In this document: positions 43,497-51,175 of the stretch, piece by piece
How the letters are laid out: each line of letters opens with the position of its first letter
Numbering within the stretch: the first letter of the stretch is position 1
From: Anaerolineae bacterium
Lineage (GTDB): Bacteria; Chloroflexota; Anaerolineae; Promineifilales; Promineifilaceae
Assembly (NCBI GenBank): GCA_023384415.1
Contig: JAHDWJ010000006.1
Coordinates: forward strand, 41,162 to 105,161
Direction: 5' to 3'
Length of the DNA: 64,000 bases
The notes under the pieces: model-generated
Databases searched by the model: none
Told to the model about the DNA's origin: nothing
The model's input: only the letters and a program-made list of their open reading frames with translations
Position numbers and translations under genes: made by a program

Positions 43497-43506
43497 AAAC
43501 CTATAA

Positions 43507-44463
43507 ATGCCCCGCGCCGCTATCATCATTCCCCATTACAACGGCTTACAACACCTGGAAATTTGCCTGGGGTCGCTGCGCCGCCAGACCTGCCAGGATT
43601 TTGAGCTGCTGCTGGTAGACAATGGCTCCAGCGATGGCTCCCAGGCGTATGTGCGGGCACAGTTCCCCGAAGTACGCCTGCTGGAGCTGGGAGAGAACCG
43701 GGGGTTTACCGGGGCGTGTAATGCGGGATTCGCGGCCGCGACCGGTGACATCCTTATCTTGCTCAACAATGACACCGAAACAGACCCCCACTGGTTAGCC
43801 AATATCCTGGACGCCTTTGATCGCCACCCTGACGTGGGCAGCATCGCCACCCGGATGATGCTGTTTGACCGGCGGGATCATTTCCACACCGCCGGGGATT
43901 TTGTCCGCCTGGATGGCACCCCTGGCAACCGGGGAGTGTGGCAAAAAGATGTGGGGCAATATGACCAGGAAGAAACGGTGTTTTCCGCCTGTGGCGGCGC
44001 GGCCGCGTACCGGCGAACGCTGCTAGAACAGATTGGCTACCTGGATGACAGCTACTTCTTCTCCTGTGAAGATGTAGACCTGGGCTGGCGCATTAACCTG
44101 GCCGGCTGGCGCGTTCTATATCTACCGACCGCCATCGTATACCACAAACTCAAAGCCACCGGGGGGAGCGTCACCGGCAGCTATTACGATGGGCGTAACT
44201 TCCTCTACCTCATCATCAAAAACATGCCCGCCAGCCTGCTGCGACGGCATTGGCGGCTCATTTTGGCCGGGCAGTGGCGCATCACCTGGGAAGCCCTGCG
44301 CCATTGGCGAGGGGAAGCGGCCCGCGCCCGGCTGCGGGGGCAGTTTGCCGGGATAAGCCACATCCCCTGGCTGCTGCCCAAACGTCGTCAGGTACAATCT
44401 TTACGACGTTTAGATGACGATTCCCTGATGGCCCGCCTCACCCCGGTTGACGAGAAAGGGTAG
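43507..44463 (+). CDS. GT2 glycosyltransferase (rhamnosyltransferase-like)
   Basis: GT-A fold enzyme of 318 residues. IIIPHYNGLQHLEICLGSL, LLLVDNGSSDGS, LGENRGFTGACNAGF, ILLNNDTETDPHWL (DxD-like NND), CGGAAAYRRTLLEQIGYLDD and FFSCEDVDLGWRINLAGW with the ED acidic pair are typical of WcaA/RfbN-like transferases. No membrane helices are evident except a weak C-terminal region. Probably adds a sugar (rhamnose is possible given the rmlD-like gene) to a surface glycan. Confidence 0.88.
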   Translation: MPRAAIIIPHYNGLQHLEICLGSLRRQTCQDFELLLVDNGSSDGSQAYVRAQFPEVRLLELGENRGFTGACNAGFAAATGDILILLNNDTETDPHWLANILDAFDRHPDVGSIATRMMLFDRRDHFHTAGDFVRLDGTPGNRGVWQKDVGQYDQEETVFSACGGAAAYRRTLLEQIGYLDDSYFFSCEDVDLGWRINLAGWRVLYLPTAIVYHKLKATGGSVTGSYYDGRNFLYLIIKNMPASLLRRHWRLILAGQWRITWEALRHWRGEAARARLRGQFAGISHIPWLLPKRRQVQSLRRLDDDSLMARLTPVDEKG

Positions 44464-44484
44464 GGAGAGTAATATCACCCGGTT

Positions 44485-44535
44485 TTGTGAAACGTGATTC
44501 AATCTATCACGCATCAGGCATCACTTATCACCCGT
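44485..44535. repeat. Short repeats before the second GT2 gene
   Basis: GTGAAACGTGATTCAATCTATCACGCATCAGGCATCACTTATCACC: related to the GTGATACGTGA words at 5639-5685 and 51103-51117. The open frame (from 44487) runs through it; the conserved start is later. Confidence 0.5.
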
Positions 44536-44558
44536 CTGGTCATACGAGAATTGCCGGC

Positions 44559-45317
44559 ATGAATCCTTACTTATCTGTCATTATTCCCGCCTACAATGAA
44601 GAAAAACGCATTGGCAAAACCTTAGAGGCGGTTTACCGTTATTTGCAGGCCCAGGAGTTTACCTGGGAAATTGTTATCGTTTTAGATGGCTCTAAAGATA
44701 ATACCCTGGGGGTGGTAGAGCAGTTTGCCGTCGGGAAGGAGCATATCCGCTGGCTTCATCGGACCGAGAACCGGGGCAAAGGGTATACCCTGCGCCAGGG
44801 GATGTTGGCCGCCACCGGGGAGATACGTCTCTTTACTGATGCCGATAACTCAACCGATATGAGCCATTTTGATTTGATGCGGCCGCATTTCCAAAATGGG
44901 GTTGGGGTGGTTATCTGCTCCCGAGACCGGAAAGATGCCCCAGGGGCCCGCCAGGCGCGGCCGCAATCCGCCTTCAAGCGGTTCCTGGGCAACGCGGGCA
45001 ATCTCCTCATCCAGCTCCTGGTCGTGCCCGGCATCTGGGATACCCGCTGCGGTTTCAAAGCGTTCATCGCCCCGGCCGCCGAACAAATTTTTAGCGTTGC
45101 CCGCATGAATGGGTTTAGCATTGATGATGAAAGCCTGGCCCTGGCCCGCCGCTTTGGCTACAGTATCAAAGCCGTCCCCGCTGACTGGATCAATGCTGAG
45201 GGCACCCACGTCACCAAACTCGACTACCTACGCAATATCGGCGAAGCGTTCCGCATCCGCTGGTATCTCCTCTCTGGGGTTTATAAGCGGGGGCCAGATT
45301 CAGAGATTAGGGACTGA
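44559..45317 (+). CDS. GT2 glycosyltransferase, dolichyl-phosphate glucosyltransferase (ALG5)-like
   Basis: Enzyme of 252 residues of the dolichyl/polyprenyl-phosphate glucosyltransferase group. LSVIIPAYNEEKRIGKTLEAV, EIVIVLDGSKDNTLGVV, HRTENRGKGYTLRQGMLAA, LFTDADNSTDMSHFDLM (DxD), RFLGNAGNLLIQLLVVPGIWDTRCGFKAF and SIDDESLALARRFGY are characteristic. It would load a sugar on a polyprenyl phosphate for transfer outside the membrane, perhaps to the large membrane transferases encoded at 47-53 kb. ATG at 44559. Confidence 0.88.
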   Translation: MNPYLSVIIPAYNEEKRIGKTLEAVYRYLQAQEFTWEIVIVLDGSKDNTLGVVEQFAVGKEHIRWLHRTENRGKGYTLRQGMLAATGEIRLFTDADNSTDMSHFDLMRPHFQNGVGVVICSRDRKDAPGARQARPQSAFKRFLGNAGNLLIQLLVVPGIWDTRCGFKAFIAPAAEQIFSVARMNGFSIDDESLALARRFGYSIKAVPADWINAEGTHVTKLDYLRNIGEAFRIRWYLLSGVYKRGPDSEIRD

Positions 45318-45320
45318 GGG

Positions 45321-45974
45321 GTGAGTAACTCGAAACTCGAAACTCAAAACTCGAAACTTCACCTGGAACACGCCCTCATCGCCGAGTGTGGCCCGGTGCT
45401 GATTGCCGGAGTGGATGAGGCGGGGCGCGGAGCGTTGGCGGGGCCGGTGGTCGCGGCCGCGCTCATTTTACCCCTGGATGCCCCTGCCCAACTGGCCCGG
45501 CTGGCCCAGGTCAATGATTCTAAACAGCTAACGGCTCTCCAGCGGGAGCGACTCTTTACCTTGATTCAGGAAGTGGCTTTGAGTTGTGGGGTGGGGATGG
45601 TGGATGCGGCCGCTATTGACCAGATGGGGATTTTACCGGCCACCAAAGAGGCGATGCGCCAGGCGATTGTGGCCCTCAGCCCGGCCCCAGGGTTTGTTCT
45701 GGTGGATGGCAACGTAGGGCTGAAAAATATCACCTTCCCCAACCGGCCTATTATCCGGGGAGATGGGTTGAGTTTGAGCATTGCGGCCGCGTCCATCATC
45801 GCCAAAGTCACCCGGGATCGCCTGATGGTAGCCCTCTCCCAGCAATATCCCACCTACCAATTTGCCCGCCACAAAGGGTACGGCACCCCCCAACACCTGG
45901 CCTTACTGGCCCAACATGGCCCTTCCCCCAGCCACCGTTACAGCTTCGCCCCCCTTCGCGCTACCCTGCTCTGA
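45321..45974 (+). CDS. rnhB: Ribonuclease HII
   Basis: RNase HII of 217 residues that removes RNA from RNA-DNA hybrids. LIAGVDEAGRGALAGPVVAAAL (Asp-Glu), VNDSKQLTALQRE, LVDGN (Asp), SLSIAAASIIAKVTRD (Asp near 160) and YPTYQFARHKGYGTPQH are diagnostic. The frame begins with a GTG at 45321 and translates an array of AACTCGA-type heptamers (SNSKLETQNSKL) as its first residues. No ATG lies before the conserved core, so either the repeat is translated or a CTG or other start is used. Confidence 0.93.
   Translation: MSNSKLETQNSKLHLEHALIAECGPVLIAGVDEAGRGALAGPVVAAALILPLDAPAQLARLAQVNDSKQLTALQRERLFTLIQEVALSCGVGMVDAAAIDQMGILPATKEAMRQAIVALSPAPGFVLVDGNVGLKNITFPNRPIIRGDGLSLSIAAASIIAKVTRDRLMVALSQQYPTYQFARHKGYGTPQHLALLAQHGPSPSHRYSFAPLRATLL
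45322..45358. repeat. Heptamer repeats at the start of rnhB
   Basis: AACTCGA AACTCGA AACTCAA AACTCGA AACTTCA: 7-nt array that would form the N terminus of RNase HII. Confidence 0.85.
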
Positions 45975-45975
45975 A

Positions 45976-46189
45976 TATACCCCCTCACCCTGACCCTCTC
46001 CCCAGGGAGAGGGAATAGCCCCCTTCTCCCCCTGGGAGAAGGGCCGGGGATGAGGGCAAAATACTCCCTCACCCTGACCCTCTCCCCAGGGAGAGGGAAT
46101 AGCCCCCTTCTCCCCCTGGGAGAAGGGCCGGGGATGAGGGATAGCTCCCTTCTCCCTCTGGGAGAAGGGCTGGGGATGAGGGCCGGCGG
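45976..46189. repeat. GC-rich repeat array (CCCTCACC / GGGAGAAGGG family)
   Basis: Two direct copies of about 100 bp (about 45977-46060 and 46066-46140) and a shorter third part to 46180. Each contains dyads CTCTCCCCAGGGAGAGG and CCCTTCTCCCCCTGGGAGAAGGG. The array sits between rnhB and the convergent DUF3592 gene. A related element is at 57613-57697. Confidence 0.9.
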
Positions 46190-46624
46190 TTAACCAATCT
46201 TCCACAAAATAGCCAGCCCGATGATCAGCGGCAGCAGACCAATAGCAATAAACAGAGTCGGGGCGAACCAGAGCCGTTTCCAAGAGTTGATATACGCCTG
46301 GCGGGGATTTTCCGGGTCGTACAGCACAGCTACCTGTTCCCCTTCTTGATAATCGGGGGGAGATGAGCCGATGCCGCTGGTAAATTGTACCGGGCGGCCA
46401 TCATTGGGTTTAAACTCTACTACCGGGTAATACGCTCCCCCGCCTTCATCATCAACGGAATAGCTGTTACCAACGACGGTGCCGGTCGCGGCCGCGTACT
46501 CCCGCACAATCCGCCGCGATTGCCCCATCTCATACAGCCCCACCCCCAAAAAAGGGGCACTGATGAGCAAAATAAACAGCAGAACAGGCCAGAAGAAAGG
46601 GCGAGAGTTTAACCATCGGGACAT
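46190..46624 (-). CDS. DUF3592 membrane protein
   Basis: Protein of 144 residues: an N-terminal membrane helix (FFWPVLLFILLISAPFLGVGLYE), an extracytoplasmic beta-rich part with the DUF3592 motifs (GTVVGNSYSVDDEG, YYPVVEFKPNDGRPVQFTSG, YQEGEQVAVLYDPENPRQAYINSW) and a C-terminal helix (FAPTLFIAIGLLPLIIGLAILW). The function of this family is not known. ATG at 46624. Confidence 0.85.
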   Translation of the reverse strand: MSRWLNSRPFFWPVLLFILLISAPFLGVGLYEMGQSRRIVREYAAATGTVVGNSYSVDDEGGGAYYPVVEFKPNDGRPVQFTSGIGSSPPDYQEGEQVAVLYDPENPRQAYINSWKRLWFAPTLFIAIGLLPLIIGLAILWKIG

Positions 46625-46724
46625 GAATCAGGCCAGGATGAGAGATCTACCAATTTTATGTAAATCTGCTAAGAAGCGATCAACGAGGGGAACATTTTGC
46701 CAGCGAATAGTTTGCCAAGCAAGT

Positions 46725-47019
46725 TTAGCTCAGTTCTGGATGATGTTGGGGCAGCCATTCAAACCAGAAAATCAAATGATTCACGCCGCTGCTTGGAGCG
46801 GATACGATGGCGCCATTCGGGCCATTTCTGAATCAATAGCTAAAACCCTAATAAGCGACGAATTTCAGTATAAGGGGCATATTCGATCAATCGAGTGGCT
46901 GCCCAGGTTTGATCCAGATTACCCAAAATCAACTCCCCACGCAGCAAGGCCATAAATTGCTCTGGCGTTAGATCATAATCCCAAACATAAGGCAAAGATT
47001 GAGGTGTACTCATGGTCAT
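46725..47019 (-). pseudogene. Broken small gene, antitoxin-like partner of AbiEii-type nucleotidyltransferases
   Basis: From the ATG at 47019 the frame reads TPQSLPYVWDYDLTPEQFMA, then LDQTWAATRLIEYAPYTEIR and RLLGF before a TAG (46840). The same frame then continues LLIQKWPEWRHRIRSKQRRE to FDF. After a 1-nt shift it reads EWLPQHHPELS and stops at 46725. The combined sequence resembles the short proteins (LPYVWDYD..., EYAPYxEIxRLLGF) that often precede AbiEii-like nucleotidyltransferases. One nonsense codon and one frameshift mark it as decayed. No nucleotidyltransferase gene is next to it. Family memory is from general knowledge and should be tested. Confidence 0.6.
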
Positions 47020-47052
47020 TCCGTTTAGATAATGCCAGCATTGTATCATAGT

Positions 47053-49818
47053 TTAACGGTCAATGGTTTGTAGGTGAAGGGCATCCTGAACCGTACCGTT
47101 AGGCAGAGTTACTGTTAGTCGCCGCCCGGTTTGGGGGAGGTAAAGGCCAATTTCAATGGGGTAGCGGCCGCCGGGCAAATCAGCCAAAGGAATGATGTAC
47201 TCATCTACAATCACCTCTCCTGCTAACCAGCGGCTGGTGGGGTAATTGCCCTGTGGGGTGCGGTCTGCCTGCCAGGGGCAGCAAACCCCGTCTGGGTTAA
47301 GCAGATGCACAAAGACGGTGTAATCCGCGGCCGCGACCCGATCCGCCTGCCATACAAGAGTCAGATAAAGCTGCTCCCCCTCCTGCCGCCAATCATACCC
47401 CACCAGAGTAATCTCATCGCCAAAAGCAGCCCGCACCGGGAACGGTATGGGGGGCAGGGTAAACAGCCGTTCGGTGGCCGTCACGGCCAGCACCCCTAGC
47501 TCCGCAGCGTAAAGCGATTCATCCCCGCTCCCCAGCAGGCGCAGGGTTAGCCGGTAACTGCCGCCGGGCAAATCGGGGGGGATAAACACCGTTTGATGAT
47601 CTTTGAGGAAGAGAGGGGCCGGCCATTGGTTGAACGGGAGTGAGCCATGCACCGGCTGGCTGTGGCGTAAAATCCGGCCAAATCCATCAGGTCGAAACAG
47701 CTCAAAGCGGAGCGTCAGCGGGGGCAGCGGGGCTGACGCATACCACCACAAACTAACAGTGAGAGGGGCCCCGCTCTCTATGGCGGTGGCAAAAGGTTCA
47801 TGCCCCAGGAAACGGAGTTGGGAGAGGATTTCGTCGCTGCGAGCAATAGGGGCGACAGGGATGATCCGCGGTGGCTCACCTGGAAGCAAGGGAATTGCTT
47901 CCAGGGTGGTACTGGTCCCGGCAAAGCGGCCCAGGCTGTCCAGATGGGCTAGCCGCTCCCCATTATCACTGTTAAAAAAGCCGATTTGCAGCCGGTACTC
48001 GCCGGGTGGGGTCCCATCCGCCAGAGGCAAGGTGACATAGTGCAAAACCCAATCCCCTGGCCGCCACTGTTCACTGGGATAAGCAAAACTTTCTATCTGG
48101 CTCCAGCGGTGGCCCCATTGATCTTCCAGATGGACAAAAGGGAGATACGGCGCCTGGGGTGGGTTGAGGATTTGCCAAAGCAGGGTTAGCTCTACCACCT
48201 GGCCGATGGTGGCCGGCTCCACCCGATAACCGTGCAGTTGAATGAGATTGCCAAAGTTCGCGGCCGCGGGGGTCAAGGTCTCTATTACGGGGGGAGCATC
48301 CCAGCGGTAGGCCATAAAGAGGGGTTCACCCAGCGGCCCGGCGGGGCCACTGATCGGGGTGGCCTGGGGCAGCAGGGGGGTCAGCCAGGGGGGAGCCGCA
48401 CTGTTGCGGGGGTAGATGGTGAGGGCCGGCCCATCTTGCGGCCAGACGATGGCTTCACTATTAGGCAGCCATTGGATTTGCTCATATTTCTGACTGAGGT
48501 AGGCGGCGGTGGGGTGGCGATAATGAACGGCGGCCAGGTAAACGGTTAAATCGGTGGTGTCATATTCGTCTATCCAGGCGGCTGCGGCCGCTATATCCCC
48601 ATCCGATTCATAAAACAGGTCAACACGGGTAGCCCAATGGCGGAAATAGAGGTTGGCCGACAGTCCCCCCTGGATCAACAGGATGAGGAGAAAGATGGAG
48701 ACTGTCGCGGCCGCAAACCGGGCCGGCCACCGCTGCTGCACCATATCCCGCAGCAGCCAATCCACCCCCAGGGCAGGCAGCAGCATCACAAAGGGTAAAA
48801 TCCCCATCGCCCGGATATTGCTGGGGACAATCTCATTGGTGGCCAGGGCGGTGGGCAGAAGCATTAGCAGAGGGGCGAACAGGAGCAGCAGCCACGCCCC
48901 TCGCTGCCAATCCAGCTTATCCTGGGCCAGGCGCAGCAAAACATACACCGTCCCGGCCAGCAGAAAGCCCCCCCAAACCCAGTTAAAAATCGGTTGGCCG
49001 GGCTGATTGTACCGCCAATAGGGATCCCCCTGGATGAACAACATGCCCAACGCTTTGAGGTATGCCTGCCCCACGGTCAACTGCTGCTCACTGTCCGGAG
49101 CTACCTGCAAAATTCGCACCCAAAAGGCGTCCGGGTTGCGGTAAAAGTAAAGAAGCAGGGGGATGAGGGTGAGGAAGGCCAGGGCGATGGTGTAACCGAA
49201 CTGCTCCAGCCGGTCACGCCAGCGGTGGCGGTTGAGCAAAAACGGGAGCAGAGCCAGCCCCAGGGGTAGGGGAAAGAGGCGGGCGGAGAGGTAGGTGTAG
49301 GCGGTCAACCCCAGGCAAATCCCCCCCAGAGTGAGCCAACGGAACTGCTCTCGACGGAACCCCCGCCACAACGCGGCCGCGGTGAGAGCCTGGAGCAGCG
49401 GTTCGGTAATAACCCGGAACCCCAACCGGCTGAACAAAATATGCCAGAAGGTGACAGCCAGGAGCGCGGCCGCGAACAAAGCCACTTCCCGGCGGCGGGT
49501 CAACTCTCGGGTGAGCCAATAGGTGGCGGCAACAGTCAATACACCCACCAAAGCTGCTGTATACCGCAGGGTAAACACCGACCCCCCAGCCAGGCGGGCC
49601 ATTCCCCCGGCCAGGTAAAAAAACAGCACATCTTTGCCCGTATAGCTGGGGATAAAAACGGGCCGGTATCCCTGGAAGGCGATCTCCTGGACGATGATCC
49701 CGTTAGCGGCTTCGTCGTAATGGATGGGGGGGGGGGTGGTGGTGAGGCCAGGGAACCGGAGCGCGGCCGCGACCCATAAACAAACTATCATCAGCCCCAT
49801 TGCCTGGTTCCGCGTCAT
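47053..49818 (-). CDS. Large membrane glycosyltransferase (GT39/ArnT-like) with repeated beta domains
   Basis: Protein of 921 residues. The N-terminal ~400 residues are a GT-C-fold transferase: the first-loop acidic motif HYDEAANGIIVQEIA, then about eleven helices (TLRYTAALVGVLTVAATYWLT, ITEPLLQALTAAALW). The extracytoplasmic remainder has at least two related beta domains, ending with LYLTLVWQADRVAAADYTVF followed by VHLLNPDG and GLYLPQTGRRLTV. It probably transfers sugar from a polyprenyl-phosphate donor to a surface acceptor. Its last domain resembles the C terminus of the protein at 51176-53494. An 11-C tract (49726-49736 on the plus strand as G) lies near the start, coding TTPPPIH. Confidence 0.82.
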   Translation of the reverse strand: MTRNQAMGLMIVCLWVAAALRFPGLTTTPPPIHYDEAANGIIVQEIAFQGYRPVFIPSYTGKDVLFFYLAGGMARLAGGSVFTLRYTAALVGVLTVAATYWLTRELTRRREVALFAAALLAVTFWHILFSRLGFRVITEPLLQALTAAALWRGFRREQFRWLTLGGICLGLTAYTYLSARLFPLPLGLALLPFLLNRHRWRDRLEQFGYTIALAFLTLIPLLLYFYRNPDAFWVRILQVAPDSEQQLTVGQAYLKALGMLFIQGDPYWRYNQPGQPIFNWVWGGFLLAGTVYVLLRLAQDKLDWQRGAWLLLLFAPLLMLLPTALATNEIVPSNIRAMGILPFVMLLPALGVDWLLRDMVQQRWPARFAAATVSIFLLILLIQGGLSANLYFRHWATRVDLFYESDGDIAAAAAWIDEYDTTDLTVYLAAVHYRHPTAAYLSQKYEQIQWLPNSEAIVWPQDGPALTIYPRNSAAPPWLTPLLPQATPISGPAGPLGEPLFMAYRWDAPPVIETLTPAAANFGNLIQLHGYRVEPATIGQVVELTLLWQILNPPQAPYLPFVHLEDQWGHRWSQIESFAYPSEQWRPGDWVLHYVTLPLADGTPPGEYRLQIGFFNSDNGERLAHLDSLGRFAGTSTTLEAIPLLPGEPPRIIPVAPIARSDEILSQLRFLGHEPFATAIESGAPLTVSLWWYASAPLPPLTLRFELFRPDGFGRILRHSQPVHGSLPFNQWPAPLFLKDHQTVFIPPDLPGGSYRLTLRLLGSGDESLYAAELGVLAVTATERLFTLPPIPFPVRAAFGDEITLVGYDWRQEGEQLYLTLVWQADRVAAADYTVFVHLLNPDGVCCPWQADRTPQGNYPTSRWLAGEVIVDEYIIPLADLPGGRYPIEIGLYLPQTGRRLTVTLPNGTVQDALHLQTIDR

Positions 49819-50149
49819 GCCCCGATTCTACTACAGTGAGCAGAGTTGGCGAAAATTAGCATGGTTTAAGCGAGTTTTATGAGCTTGACTGCTGACTGCT
49901 GACGGCTGACGGCAATTTTCCCAGTCATAGGTGGTTTGCTGTTGGCCATCGGCAGTCAAAAATTTAGCAGACCCTTTTCCATTCTGCCCTAAATTTCTGC
50001 CCTAAATTTTTAGGTCGCTATTCCGTGAAATAAATCACAAGCGTAGGCTTGGCGTATGGTTGACGTATGGTGGGCGTCGTGTGCCCCTGGAGATACCGTG
50101 TAGAATTAGCAACTAAGGGTAAATATCTTCTTCTTCTCCTCCTTTAGAC
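49819..50149. other. Gene-free stretch with heptamer array
   Basis: Contains GACTGCT GACTGCT GACGGCT GACGGCA (7-nt period, 49883-49911), an AT-rich part with TCTGCCCTAAATT twice (49983-50009), and GCGTATGGTTGACGTATGGTGG near 50055. No ORF or known RNA recognised; probably holds the promoter of the minus-strand GT39 gene and that of the candidate RNA at 50150. Confidence 0.55.
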
Positions 50150-50220
50150 GAGAGTCATGGTCTGGCTAACCTGACTCTCCAAAAATCCAGCGGGTCACCT
50201 TGTGTGACCCGCTTTTTTTG
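50150..50220 (+). ncRNA. Candidate small RNA 3' end: hairpin plus orphan intrinsic terminator
   Basis: GAGAGTCA / TGACTCTC hairpin (50150-50179) is followed by a strong terminator: AGCGGGTCAC / GTGACCCGCT (50189-50213) and seven T. No plus-strand gene lies upstream (the flanking gene is minus), so the terminator must end an untranslated RNA or act as an attenuator for the methyltransferase-like gene at 50334. The 5' end is not defined; it probably lies between 50050 and 50150. Confidence 0.5.
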
Positions 50221-50237
50221 TGTTCCGCCCTTGAGCC

Positions 50238-50297
50238 AACCTTCCGAAGGTTTCGCGGTGACTGCTGCCAGGAGGAAATCCTCCGGAAGGGTTGTAA
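50238..50297. repeat. Imperfect inverted repeat CCAACCTTCCG / CGGAAGGGTTG
   Basis: The arms flank an inner hairpin (CCAGGAGGAAATCCTCCGG). Lies 40 bp upstream of the 50334 gene. It resembles the intergenic dyads of other environmental genomes; role unknown. Confidence 0.55.
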
Positions 50298-50333
50298 TTT
50301 GCTCCCCAAGCCAATTGGATTTATAACCAGCGC

Positions 50334-51101
50334 ATGTTAAAACCGATTTCGATTAAATCACTCTACGCCCTGGCTTTGGCTGAAGGAGAAGGGGTCGGCA
50401 CAGCGTATGAATATTTCGCCAAACGGCTGGTACTGGGCCGCTGGCTGCGGCCGCAGCCCCGCCCTGCCCGCATCCTAATCGCCGGGCTGCCGCAGAAATA
50501 TGGCAGCAGCCTCGATTTCTTGCACCTGGCTGAGGAGTTGGGGGCCGAACTGACAGTAGCTGATGAGCGGCCGCAAGCCCTCACTAAACTGCAAACATCG
50601 CTCCAGGCGGCCCGGCAGGCGGGCTGGCTGACCCAGGTGTCACCGCGAACCTGCCTGGTAAGCAGCCTGGCCGAGCTGCCTGAACTGACCGGCTCATTTG
50701 ACCTGGTGATCACTGCCGAAGCGATGCAGCGGCTCACCCATGAAGAACGCCGCCCTTTTGTGACTTGCCTCACCAGGTTAGCCCCGGCGGCCGCTTTGTT
50801 TGCCCCTAATGAAGATAACCCGGCCCACACCCGGATCAGTGGGTTGGATGGGTTGACCTTGAGTGAAATGAAAGGATTAGCCCCGCGTGGGTGGCCCCGA
50901 CACCGTGCCGATTATATTGATATGCCCCCCTTTCCCCCCGGTATCATCCGCAGTGAGGCGCAGCGGGAACAGGCCAACAAAGGGTGGTTGGAAGCGGCCG
51001 CGATGTGGGGGTTAGGGTATGTGGCCCGGCTAGAACGATGGTTGCCCACCGCCATCCGTCGTCGTCAGGCCCATATTGTTTACCTGCTGCTGAACTCATG
51101 A
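50334..51101 (+). CDS. Putative class I SAM-dependent methyltransferase
   Basis: Protein of 255 residues with a Rossmann-like core: ARILIAGLPQKYGSSLDFLH in place of the glycine-rich motif I, AELTVADERPQALTKLQ (acidic end of strand 2), SFDLVITAEAMQRLTHEERR (motif after strand 4) and PAAALFAPNEDNPAHTRISG. Motif I lacks the usual E/DxGxGxG, so binding of SAM is uncertain. The ATG at 50334 has no clear ribosome-binding site. It precedes the large membrane protein on the same strand, suggesting a link to surface glycans or lipids. Confidence 0.6.
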   Translation: MLKPISIKSLYALALAEGEGVGTAYEYFAKRLVLGRWLRPQPRPARILIAGLPQKYGSSLDFLHLAEELGAELTVADERPQALTKLQTSLQAARQAGWLTQVSPRTCLVSSLAELPELTGSFDLVITAEAMQRLTHEERRPFVTCLTRLAPAAALFAPNEDNPAHTRISGLDGLTLSEMKGLAPRGWPRHRADYIDMPPFPPGIIRSEAQREQANKGWLEAAAMWGLGYVARLERWLPTAIRRRQAHIVYLLLNS

Positions 51102-51175
51102 TGCGTGATACGTGATTGTTTGCGCTCATGGCTCAACTGCTCACTAGCCACCGTTTATTACCCACTGCCCACACC
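51098..51175. repeat. Short tandem repeats before the large membrane protein gene
   Basis: GATGCGTGATACGTGATTG, then GCTCATGGCTCAACTGCTCAC and TTACCCACTGCCCACACC. These are the CACTGCC/CTGCTCA words seen in murC, murD and at 98-120. The frame from 51116 would translate them. Confidence 0.65.
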
